Shown: positions 1-5,444, numbered from the stretch's first letter. The stretch: 5,488 nt of DNA from Acidobacteriaceae bacterium (GCA_027311125.1 DAICZO010000039.1:1-5488), one strand, 5' to 3'. The notes: generated by a model from the letters alone, not told the origin. Numbers and translations are program-made.

Positions 1-212
1 CCCCAATCCACCTGCCCAGAGCATGAGATCAAGTGCGACTCAATCCCTTCTCTCTGCGCGGCCTCATGTAGTTGCAGATTTGGGTTTGCGCTATTGGCAA
101 ACACTCCCAGCACGCTGGCGTGCCCGCTCTCGTTCAACATCCGCGACATATTCAAGATCACTGCCTCAGCCCCATACATCCCGCCGCTCCTGATGATGTG
201 CAGAATCCTCAT
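1..212 (-). CDS. Glycosyltransferase, GT4/GT-B type, N-terminal fragment (runs off the left edge)
   Basis: Reading the minus strand from an ATG at 212-210 gives 70 open codons up to the window edge. The protein starts MRILHIIRSGGMYGAEAV, followed by a helix and the second strand (SVLGVFANSAN). This is the classic opening of GT-B glycosyltransferases: a first beta strand, a glycine-rich GGxxGAE turn, then a helix. Such enzymes move a sugar from a nucleotide-sugar donor to a lipid-linked or glycan acceptor at the inner face of the membrane. The start codon overlaps the deacetylase stop by four bases (ATGA), and GTGAGG lies 10 bases upstream (223-228), so this start is well supported and the two genes should be translated together. 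Donor and acceptor cannot be read from this fragment, because the C-terminal donor-binding half is outside the window. The family call is good; the exact role is unknown. Confidence 0.85.
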   Translation of the reverse strand, partial: MRILHIIRSGGMYGAEAVILNMSRMLNESGHASVLGVFANSANPNLQLHEAAQREGIESHLISCSGQVDW

Positions 213-991
213 TCCGTTGGTGCCTCACTTGCATCCCTCTCCTGCCGGTTAGCCAGCGCCCAAATCTTTGCATACAGCGTATCGCCCAGCATTCTCTTGG
301 CTGTCTCTTTCCAGCGATACTGCTGCCCAAGCTTCCGCAGTACCTCGCTGTCGGTATCAAATAACCTTTGTAGCCATTCCAAACTCACATCGCCGCGAAT
401 ATTCAATCGTCCCACGATCTCTTCGGACGAACTCAACTGAGCCCGGGGCTCCGACGTATACACCTGCGTGTATCCAGCCTCTCTGCATGCCGCCAACACG
501 CGACGGTTGTAACGGCCACCCGGCAACGACATGGTCGTCACAGCTACTCCTAACTTTTCTTCCAGTGTCAATCTGGTTGTTCGCAACTCCGTATCAAGTT
601 GCGCCTGATCGCAATGCGGCAGCAGCGTATGACTCCAGCCGTGCCCCCCAATCGCCTGCCCCGCTGCAACCATCGCCCGTAGTTCTGTCCAACCCATGTA
701 TCCCGGCCTCTGGCCAGTCCATCCAGCTGTAATAAAAAATCGTGCCGTCAGTCCTCGAGCCACCAATCTGGGCAGCGCACACTCATAGTTAGAGATATGC
801 CCGTCGTCGAACGTCACCTCGGGCCACAACCCAGTATCGCGACTCTGTCGCAGCCCAACATAGAGATCCAGATGCTCTTCAAAAGCCTCTGTGTCGACTA
901 CATAGGAGTAAGCACTCCCGCTCGGCCGCAGCTCGTGATACAGCAGATAAAGCCCATGTCGCAATCCCGTTTGTTGTCCGTTCGTATCCAT
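209..991 (-). CDS. Polysaccharide deacetylase (NodB / carbohydrate esterase 4 fold)
   Basis: A 260-residue protein if started at ATG 991. It carries the NodB signatures: motif 1 TFDDGH (residues 60-64, where D62 would be the base and D63 a metal ligand) and motif 2 HGWSH (117-121, an HxxxH metal pair). The motif 3 region is LPGGRYN (156-162), with serine at 155 where many members carry arginine. An early YHELRPSG segment (18-25) is also typical. Such enzymes remove acetyl groups from N-acetyl-hexosamines in glycans, or act as related hydrolases. No signal peptide or membrane segment is visible, so export is not indicated. The frame stays open up to 1195, but the extra N-terminus looks non-coding and would run into the divergent glycosyltransferase, so ATG 991 is preferred. 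That start has only a poorly placed AGGA one base away. The gene overlaps the downstream glycosyltransferase by four bases, which ties it to polysaccharide assembly. Family confident; substrate unknown. Confidence 0.9.
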   Translation of the reverse strand: MDTNGQQTGLRHGLYLLYHELRPSGSAYSYVVDTEAFEEHLDLYVGLRQSRDTGLWPEVTFDDGHISNYECALPRLVARGLTARFFITAGWTGQRPGYMGWTELRAMVAAGQAIGGHGWSHTLLPHCDQAQLDTELRTTRLTLEEKLGVAVTTMSLPGGRYNRRVLAACREAGYTQVYTSEPRAQLSSSEEIVGRLNIRGDVSLEWLQRLFDTDSEVLRKLGQQYRWKETAKRMLGDTLYAKIWALANRQERDASEAPTE

Positions 992-1003
992 GTCCTGTGG
1001 CAA

Positions 1004-1009
1004 AGTATA
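1004..1009 (-). promoter_or_regulatory. Candidate -10 box (TATACT) for the deacetylase operon
   Basis: TATACT on the minus strand differs from the TATAAT consensus at one position. It ends 12 bases before the deacetylase ATG, so transcription would begin only about five or six bases before the start codon. No convincing -35 box lies 16-18 bases upstream. With no well-placed Shine-Dalgarno site, a very short leader is possible, but chance is a fair alternative. Confidence 0.25.
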
Positions 1010-1020
1010 TTCGTCCCACA

Positions 1021-1047
1021 CAAGCGTTATGGCTCCATCGCAAGCGT
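1021..1047 (+). repeat. Direct repeat CAAGCGT x2, 20-bp period, possible operator
   Basis: CAAGCGT occurs at 1021-1027 and again at 1041-1047, exactly 20 bp apart. That puts both copies on nearly the same face of the helix. The second copy runs into the imperfect palindrome GTATCGTAATAC. The location between two divergent genes suits a regulator-binding site, but no regulator is visible in the window. Confidence 0.3.
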
Positions 1048-1103
1048 ATCGTAATACTAGATCACGGCAGATAGAATACGAATGCCACAATAGGCTAACA
1101 ACA

Positions 1104-2111
1104 TTGAGCGCGGAATACACATCGTCCCAACCCATCCCATCCCCATCACGAGCAGCCTCTGCCGAGCGCATCAGCGTCATCATCCCTGCGTACAACGCAA
1201 CCCCATATATTGCCGAAACTCTGGACTCGGTCTTCGCGCAGACCCATCCCGCGCATCAAGTCATCGTCGTAAACGACGGCTCCCCCGATACTCCCCAACT
1301 GGAAGAGGTTCTCCAGCCCTATCGTGACCGCATCACCTATCTCGTCCAGGAAAACCGCGGTCTCAGCGGAGCACGCAACACTGGCCTCCGCGCTGCCACC
1401 GGCGATCTCATCGCCCTACTCGACGCCGACGACATCTGGCTCCCCAACTACCTCGAGGTACAAGCTGCCTACCTCCGCGAACACCCCGAACACGACCTCG
1501 TCTACTGCAATGCACGCTTCTTCGGCGACTCCATCTATGACGGCAAAGAGTACATGGCCGTCTGTCCATCCGTTGGTGAGGCTACAGCGGCAGCAATTAT
1601 CTCCCGCCAGTGTCACGTCTTCGTCTCAGTGACCGCGCGCACTCAGGTATTGCAAAGCCTTGGCTTCAACGAGTCGTTACGATCCTGTGAAGACTTCGAT
1701 TGCTGGCTTCGTCTTACCGCTGCAGGCTACAAAATCGGTTATCACAACAACATCCTCGTGCGTTACAGAAAGCACAAGGCCAGCCTGTCGGCCAATCCCA
1801 CAGCCATGGCCGACTACAACCTACGCGTCTTGAATATGTCCTTGCCGCTCTGGCCAGAGAACTCCCGCGAGGCCAACCTGTTGCTCGCTGCAAAAGCCAA
1901 CAAACAGGCAGAACTTGCAACACTACGCGCCAAACTTGCTCTGCAGAAGCAAGATATCCCGTCCGCCATCGCCTTCCTGCAAGAAGCTAACAGCCATTAC
2001 AACAGCCCTAAACTATCAATGGTCATCACCTTGCTTCGGTGGATGCCAAAACTGGTAACCGCTGCATTCCAACTCCGCGCCTCCCTACTTCCAGCCCACC
2101 GTGAGCTTTAG
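1104..2111 (+). CDS. Glycosyltransferase family 2 (GT-A fold)
   Basis: The core begins RISVIIPAYNATPYIAETL, the first strand and helix of GT2 enzymes. It continues with VVNDGSPD (nucleotide contact), GARNTGL, the metal-binding LDADDIW (at 1419-1439) and CEDFDCWLRL, whose ED pair is the usual catalytic-base motif. The enzyme should transfer a sugar from a nucleotide sugar to a growing glycan at the cytoplasmic membrane face. The last 80 or so residues are helix-rich, with a stretch (LATLRAKLALQKQDIPSAIA) that resembles one TPR-like hairpin. No transmembrane segment is evident. Start choice is uncertain: the frame is open from ATG 990 and contains ATG 1029, but neither has a ribosome site. TTG 1104 has a weak AGG nine bases upstream (1092-1094) and leaves a sensible divergent promoter gap, giving 335 residues. 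It faces away from the deacetylase and converges on the FkbH-type operon. Confidence 0.9.
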   Translation: MSAEYTSSQPIPSPSRAASAERISVIIPAYNATPYIAETLDSVFAQTHPAHQVIVVNDGSPDTPQLEEVLQPYRDRITYLVQENRGLSGARNTGLRAATGDLIALLDADDIWLPNYLEVQAAYLREHPEHDLVYCNARFFGDSIYDGKEYMAVCPSVGEATAAAIISRQCHVFVSVTARTQVLQSLGFNESLRSCEDFDCWLRLTAAGYKIGYHNNILVRYRKHKASLSANPTAMADYNLRVLNMSLPLWPENSREANLLLAAKANKQAELATLRAKLALQKQDIPSAIAFLQEANSHYNSPKLSMVITLLRWMPKLVTAAFQLRASLLPAHREL

Positions 2112-2262
2112 TTGACGCAATGAGTCATCCATCGCATAAAGCTTAGGCTAAATCGCTCTACTGTCCTGAGACACTGCACCCTGAATAACAGTAGATGTTG
2201 AGTGCAGGGGAGCTACGCAATCCCCACGTCTATACCGACGATGACGTTTAGTTCATCTGCCG
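2112..2262. other. Convergent intergenic gap with clustered inverted repeats
   Basis: This 151-base gap lies between the ends of the GT2 gene (plus) and the VOC gene (minus). I see no gene in it. It contains several short inverted repeats: TCTACTGT/ACAGTAGA (2157-2164 and 2188-2195), CTGCAC/GTGCAG (2174-2179 and 2202-2207), GGGGA/TCCCC (2207-2211 and 2221-2225) and ACGTC/GACGT (2226-2230 and 2243-2247). No stem is followed by a run of T on either strand, so a standard intrinsic terminator is not shown. A factor-dependent or bidirectional transcription end here would be reasonable. Confidence 0.5.
2157..2195. repeat. Perfect 8-bp inverted repeat, 23-base loop
   Basis: TCTACTGT (2157-2164) and its exact reverse complement ACAGTAGA (2188-2195) flank a 23-base spacer. 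As RNA this could fold on either strand and may help end the two convergent transcripts. The loop is long and no U-tract follows, so the terminator reading is weak. Confidence 0.35.
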
Positions 2263-2706
2263 TTAAATCGTCGACAACTCCGCTTCTACCAATTCGAACA
2301 ACTGCCGCGACTTCGTATAGATCCACGCTATCCTGCGGCCTTGAAATGCAACAGCCGGTACGGCCGGACTTACAATGACACAGCCAAGTCGTTTCGCGTG
2401 CTCCAGTGCTTTTTCAATATCTTGTGTCTCGAAGCAGAGGTGGTAAGCGCCTCCTGAATTTTTTGCAAGCATCGACCGAATAGGGGAGTCATCAGTCAAT
2501 GGTGCAATCAACTCAATCTCGGCTGCGTCTTCATCGGAAGTTGTTAAGAAATTGACCTTCACTTTTTGAATAGGATCATCAAAAGGACCGGAAATAACTC
2601 GATACCCGAAAAGGGCCTTCAGCATCTCAGTGGTTGACTCTAGTTCTGGAACTGCGACACCTACATGCTTAAGCCTGAAACCCAAATCGTCGAGTTCGCC
2701 CTTCAT
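2263..2706 (-). CDS. VOC/glyoxalase-fold protein, methylmalonyl-CoA epimerase-like
   Basis: A 147-residue protein of the usual size for a single-chain VOC protein with two beta-alpha-beta-beta-beta units. The four expected metal positions are visible: H14 (LKHVGVAV), E65 (AEIELIAP), H89 (GAYHLCFE) and E138 (LFELVE). The closest well-known relative by pattern is methylmalonyl-CoA epimerase, which racemises the alpha carbon of an acyl-CoA. However, where the epimerase usually has an EQGV segment supplying a glutamate, this protein reads PIQKVKVNFL, with isoleucine at that place. The true reaction may therefore differ. The gene starts inside the carrier-protein stop (ATGA overlap) with a strong AAAGGAG ten bases upstream, and is last in the operon. 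Its context suggests a job on the acyl group held by the carrier protein or CoA. Fold confident; reaction and substrate not known. Confidence 0.88.
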   Translation of the reverse strand: MKGELDDLGFRLKHVGVAVPELESTTEMLKALFGYRVISGPFDDPIQKVKVNFLTTSDEDAAEIELIAPLTDDSPIRSMLAKNSGGAYHLCFETQDIEKALEHAKRLGCVIVSPAVPAVAFQGRRIAWIYTKSRQLFELVEAELSTI

Positions 2707-2954
2707 GAGAGTTCGACTCCTTTGGCCCGCAAGTCAGACAATATCATCTCCACTGTAGTTAGGTCCGCAACACGCTGAGGGTCGAATTGCACACCGTACT
2801 CTCCTTCGATGGCAAGTATTAGCTGTAAATGGCGAAATGAGTCCCAAGTCTCAATGCTTTCCGTACTAGTTTCTAAACGGATGTCATCGGGAGATACTTC
2901 TAGTATGTCTGCTAGCAACTCTCGCAGTGAAGATGGTACTGGTTCAACGCTCAT
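2703..2954 (-). CDS. Acyl carrier protein
   Basis: An 83-residue acidic helical protein of typical carrier-protein length. Helix 1 carries RELLADILEVSPDDI, and the phosphopantetheine site is in ETWDSFRHLQLI, with S39 as the attachment serine (DSF instead of the common DSL). The last helix is LTTVEMILSDLRAK. It would be activated by a phosphopantetheinyl transferase, which is not in the window, and would hold an acyl group as a thioester. It starts 11 bases before the end of the FkbH-type gene and ends in a 4-base overlap with the VOC gene. Discrete carrier proteins beside FkbH proteins receive glyceryl units in known natural-product pathways, so this is its likely loading enzyme (inference). 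It is unlikely to be the housekeeping fatty-acid carrier, given this context and the altered motif. Confidence 0.93.
   Translation of the reverse strand: MSVEPVPSSLRELLADILEVSPDDIRLETSTESIETWDSFRHLQLILAIEGEYGVQFDPQRVADLTTVEMILSDLRAKGVELS
2717..2723 (-). promoter_or_regulatory. Strong Shine-Dalgarno site of the VOC gene
   Basis: AAAGGAG on the minus strand sits ten bases before ATG 2706, inside the end of the carrier-protein gene. It supports this start and an independent re-initiation signal alongside the ATGA coupling. Confidence 0.75.
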
Positions 2955-4869
2955 TGGTATTTATTCCTTCCAGGGTTATCCACGGCGGACTAACTGGTGC
3001 AGCCGTGGTCAGATCAATTTCATAATACTGAACACCATCAGTCGAATAACTTGGTTGAGCTATCGGCGAAAATCCATGATCTAGATAAAAACTAGCGCAC
3101 GGAGCGTTCTTCTTCGTTGGAATAAACTCCCCAATTAATCGCCGGGCTCCAGTCTCAATCGCCTTTGAACTTAAGTGCGCAAGAAGTGCAGTCTCAATGC
3201 CACGACCGATCACACGGCAAGAAAGCAGCAGCGAATCAATGTGACATATATCTCCTTCAAGCTTCGCTAGTGCCAATCCCACCACACCCGCATCGCCAAA
3301 GCGATCCCTGACGCGAACAGCTATCGCCTGTACTCGTTCGTCATTTGCAAACTCCTCAATCTCGTGAGCAGAGTAGCGTCGTGTGGTTAGATTAAATTGA
3401 TTCGTCTTTGCCATCAATTGCACGGACCGTGCAAGAGGTGCCTGCAAAGCATCAACAAAAGTGCAGATAATCCCCAAAGACCCGAGAAACTCGTCGCGTC
3501 CTCCCGAGTTGCTTTCAAGCTTTGTCCTTTCAGTTTGTGCTTTGTAATCGTTAAGACGATTGACATCATCATCCGTGACTGACGCGGCATCGAAGAAGCT
3601 CTGAGTGGAGAGAATCTCTACCAACTTCCAAGGCTCTAGAAGCGGTGCATTGACGACTACAACGTCCGGCAATTCGAGTTCCACCGCAGCGCACTCAACT
3701 GGATTGTCATCAACAAAAACAAACGAATCTAAACCTAAAGATAACTCCTGCGATAACTCTCGGATAGCATGAGACTTCTCGCTCCAACTAATTTTTGTTG
3801 CAACAAAGTCATCTAGATGTACAGCTAGATCTGCTGAGCGGGCTTCAAAAGCTTCTCGTACATCTGCATCATTGTTCTTCGAGACAATTGCAAGAAGTAT
3901 GCCCCGCGCTGATAGCTGTTTTAGATAGCGCTGATACTCATAAAAGCAATTTCCAGGAAAGCTGCTGCCAGTCGCTATTCCATCGATTCCGTCTTCGCCA
4001 AGTACCCCACCCCACAACGTATTATCTAAATCGGTACAGAGAACCTTCCTCGGGGCACGGAACAGCGCGGAGAATGTTCGCACAATACCTTCTGCATAAA
4101 CTCCGAATGCCGCAGGAGACACCTGAAGACGCGAGGACAGGAATAATCTTGTATCCCGCCAGCTACGACGCCCAAAGCGAGCAGCCAGTCGGTCAGTGTC
4201 AAAAAAAGCACAGTCCCGTACTCCGCTGCATATCGAAGCGAGTCGTTTGTTTAGCTCACGGACGGCACTAGGGAGGCTGTAACTAAGATTGGCATCACCA
4301 ATATCGCCTAGCGAAGTCGTATCAGGTATGACCAGGCCCTGCAGAACAATACGTGCTGAGTTGCTCTGGCGAAAGCTATGCAGCAGCTGGCCGATACGTG
4401 CAGCAGATTGTTCAATAGCTTCATCAACTCCTTTCCCAAGTCCGTCGGCGCATAACTCGGGGAGTTGCCCAGCAATATCGTCTAGATCGAGGAGTATAAC
4501 CACTAAATCAGGGTTGTACTGGCTCAGTGCGCTAGTTGGGTTTAGTATCTCGTCAACGTACGATCCATAGCCTCCGACATGAACGTCTAAGACATAATTT
4601 GCCTTGACAGCTTCCATTGTCAGATAAGGCAACAGCGGTTCCACCGTCACCGAACGAACGATGTAAGTGCGTAGGCGTTTAGCCCCTAGATCTTTTTCGA
4701 TCAAAGTGCTCATTTCCATCAGGCAAGTAGAACTGAACATCGTGTCCGTCGGTCGTGTCGAAATTGCAGTCAATTCCATCGCGCCCTTTACAACAGCAGC
4801 TGCATCCTGACGCGCCAGCGCCTGTTTGATTTGGGTGCGGATGTTCTGGCGTACTTGATCAGTTTGCAT
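2944..4869 (-). CDS. FkbH-type protein: SGNH-like region + HAD-IIIC domain + GNAT-like C-terminus
   Basis: A 641-residue protein in three parts. Residues about 40-265 match the N-terminal region of FkbH-like proteins (GGYGSYVDEILNP, then PDLVVILLD), thought to be SGNH-hydrolase-like. Residues about 274-400 are a HAD-IIIC domain with motif I DLDNTLWGG (nucleophile D280, D282), motif II IVSKNN (S330), K365 in WSEKSH, and acidic motif FVDDNP (D387, D388). The family signature TNQFNLTTRRYS follows (489-500). Residues about 515-602 are GNAT-like, with SCRVIGRGIE (550-559) in the acyl-CoA-binding position. Characterised relatives such as OzmB take 1,3-bisphosphoglycerate, dephosphorylate it and load glyceryl onto a carrier protein; the adjacent carrier gene fits that. 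No HAD catalytic residue appears lost. ATG 4869 has AAGGA eight bases upstream and overlaps the acetyltransferase gene by 11 bases. Family very sure; the acyl group is inferred. Confidence 0.95.
   Translation of the reverse strand: MQTDQVRQNIRTQIKQALARQDAAAVVKGAMELTAISTRPTDTMFSSTCLMEMSTLIEKDLGAKRLRTYIVRSVTVEPLLPYLTMEAVKANYVLDVHVGGYGSYVDEILNPTSALSQYNPDLVVILLDLDDIAGQLPELCADGLGKGVDEAIEQSAARIGQLLHSFRQSNSARIVLQGLVIPDTTSLGDIGDANLSYSLPSAVRELNKRLASICSGVRDCAFFDTDRLAARFGRRSWRDTRLFLSSRLQVSPAAFGVYAEGIVRTFSALFRAPRKVLCTDLDNTLWGGVLGEDGIDGIATGSSFPGNCFYEYQRYLKQLSARGILLAIVSKNNDADVREAFEARSADLAVHLDDFVATKISWSEKSHAIRELSQELSLGLDSFVFVDDNPVECAAVELELPDVVVVNAPLLEPWKLVEILSTQSFFDAASVTDDDVNRLNDYKAQTERTKLESNSGGRDEFLGSLGIICTFVDALQAPLARSVQLMAKTNQFNLTTRRYSAHEIEEFANDERVQAIAVRVRDRFGDAGVVGLALAKLEGDICHIDSLLLSCRVIGRGIETALLAHLSSKAIETGARRLIGEFIPTKKNAPCASFYLDHGFSPIAQPSYSTDGVQYYEIDLTTAAPVSPPWITLEGINTNER
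2965..2969 (-). promoter_or_regulatory. Shine-Dalgarno site of the carrier-protein gene
   Basis: AAGGA (within GGAAGGAA) on the minus strand lies ten bases before ATG 2954. It is embedded in the last codons of the FkbH-type gene, which supports this start and coupled translation. Confidence 0.7.
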
Positions 4870-5428
4870 CAGTCATATCCTTGGCATCTGCGCTTCCTGG
4901 TGCCTTTCGTGCTCGCATAATGATTCTTCCCGGAACTCCCATCACTGTGGCTCCATCTGGAACATTAGTCATCACTAATGTATTTGCTGCAATCTTTGCA
5001 CCAGTACCGATCTTGATCTTGCCGACCAAGGTTGCGCCGGTTCCAATGTAGACCTCATCGCCTAACACCGGAGCGCCTTTACGTCCCATAGCAGATGCTC
5101 CAATGGTCACACGATGGGCAATATCGCAATTACTACCAATCACCGCCTGGGGATTTATATGAACACCGCCAATATGCGCGATGTAAAGTCCGCCGCCAAT
5201 AGTCGCACTTGGATCAAGATGCATCTCTAGAAAAACTTCACAGAATTTATTCGCTGCAAATGAAATCAACTTCAGTGGCAGCCGTACGATCATTGCGGGG
5301 GGTGCAACATTAAGCCAATTGCCCAAACGGTAACTTGCAATCGCCCAGACCGCAGGGTTTAGCCATAGTTCCTTTCCGCTATTACCCTTCGCTTTATAAC
5401 GTGCGATATCTACTGCAAACTCATGCAT
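4859..5428 (-). CDS. Left-handed beta-helix acetyltransferase, serine-acetyltransferase (CysE/WcaB)-like
   Basis: A 189-residue protein. An N-terminal helical part of about 70 residues (with the family-like AIASYRLGNWL) is much shorter than the roughly 140-residue one of housekeeping CysE. Hexapeptide repeats follow from about residue 71: DPSATIGGGLYIAH, INPQAVIGSNCDIAHRVTIG, VLGDEVYIGTGATLVGKIKI and the GVPGRII end. H85 in the IAH segment corresponds to the catalytic histidine of CysE, but the preceding aspartate is alanine. The loop where CysE has its second histidine reads GRKGAP, without histidine. This suggests an O-acetyltransferase for a sugar or other hydroxyl, as in exopolysaccharide enzymes, rather than cysteine synthesis; the donor is probably acetyl-CoA. 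ATG 5428 has GAGG eight bases upstream. It is the first complete gene of the operon and overlaps the FkbH-type gene by 11 bases. Fold sure; acceptor inferred. Confidence 0.92.
   Translation of the reverse strand: MHEFAVDIARYKAKGNSGKELWLNPAVWAIASYRLGNWLNVAPPAMIVRLPLKLISFAANKFCEVFLEMHLDPSATIGGGLYIAHIGGVHINPQAVIGSNCDIAHRVTIGASAMGRKGAPVLGDEVYIGTGATLVGKIKIGTGAKIAANTLVMTNVPDGATVMGVPGRIIMRARKAPGSADAKDMTDAN
4878..4882 (-). promoter_or_regulatory. Shine-Dalgarno site of the FkbH-type gene
   Basis: AAGGA on the minus strand is eight bases before ATG 4869 and lies within the last codons of the acetyltransferase gene. It supports ATG 4869 over later in-frame starts. Confidence 0.7.
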
Positions 5429-5436
5429 TCCTTAAT

Positions 5437-5440
5437 CCTC
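5437..5440 (-). promoter_or_regulatory. Shine-Dalgarno site of the acetyltransferase gene
   Basis: GAGG (within AGAGGA) on the minus strand sits eight bases before ATG 5428. A second AAGGA touches the ATG and is too close to serve. The site supports ATG 5428 as the true start. Confidence 0.6.
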
Positions 5441-5444
5441 TGCG

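Larger units (their letters stand above)
992..1103. promoter_or_regulatory. Divergent intergenic control region
   Basis: About 112 bases separate the deacetylase start (minus strand) from the preferred start of the GT2 gene (plus strand). Codon usage read in the GT2 frame changes here to rarer codons (AGA, AGG, CTA, ATA), which argues that the stretch is not coding. It holds a 7-base direct repeat with a 20-bp period, an imperfect palindrome GTATCGTAATAC (1046-1057), and AT-rich boxes: TATACT on the minus strand and TAGAAT (1072-1077) on the plus strand. I could not find a good -35 box for either direction. The region must hold promoters for both transcripts if the operons start here, but their exact positions are uncertain. 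Confidence 0.5.

Noticed and set aside
72..732. Plus-strand open frames at 72-440 and 268-732
   Set aside because: They lie opposite the deacetylase and GT4 genes, have low-complexity composition, no motif and no ribosome site, and are shadows of the minus-strand genes.
992..1195. N-terminal extension of the deacetylase to an ATG at 1195
   Set aside because: The added residues show no family motif, and the extension would overlap the conserved start of the GT2 core on the other strand.
1324..1990. Plus-strand frames at 1324-1632 and 1700-1990 and minus-strand frames at 1416-1616 and 1714-1923 within the GT2 gene
   Set aside because: Their sequences are serine/threonine/proline-rich or arginine/cysteine-rich frame shadows, while the GT2 frame carries all the conserved motifs without a break.
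2207..2225. GGGGA/TCCCC hairpin as an intrinsic terminator
   Set aside because: The stem is only five pairs and neither strand has a T-run after it, so it does not meet the pattern of a rho-independent terminator.
2809..3084. Plus-strand open frame across the FkbH/carrier-protein junction
   Set aside because: It is antisense to two clear genes, with no domain or ribosome-binding signal.
3795..4570. Plus-strand open frames at 3795-4271 and 4289-4570
   Set aside because: Both are antisense to the HAD and N-terminal parts of the FkbH-type gene and show no recognisable protein features.
4859..5428. Calling the acetyltransferase cysE (cysteine biosynthesis)
   Set aside because: The short N-terminal domain, altered active-site residues and polysaccharide context do not support a housekeeping serine acetyltransferase.
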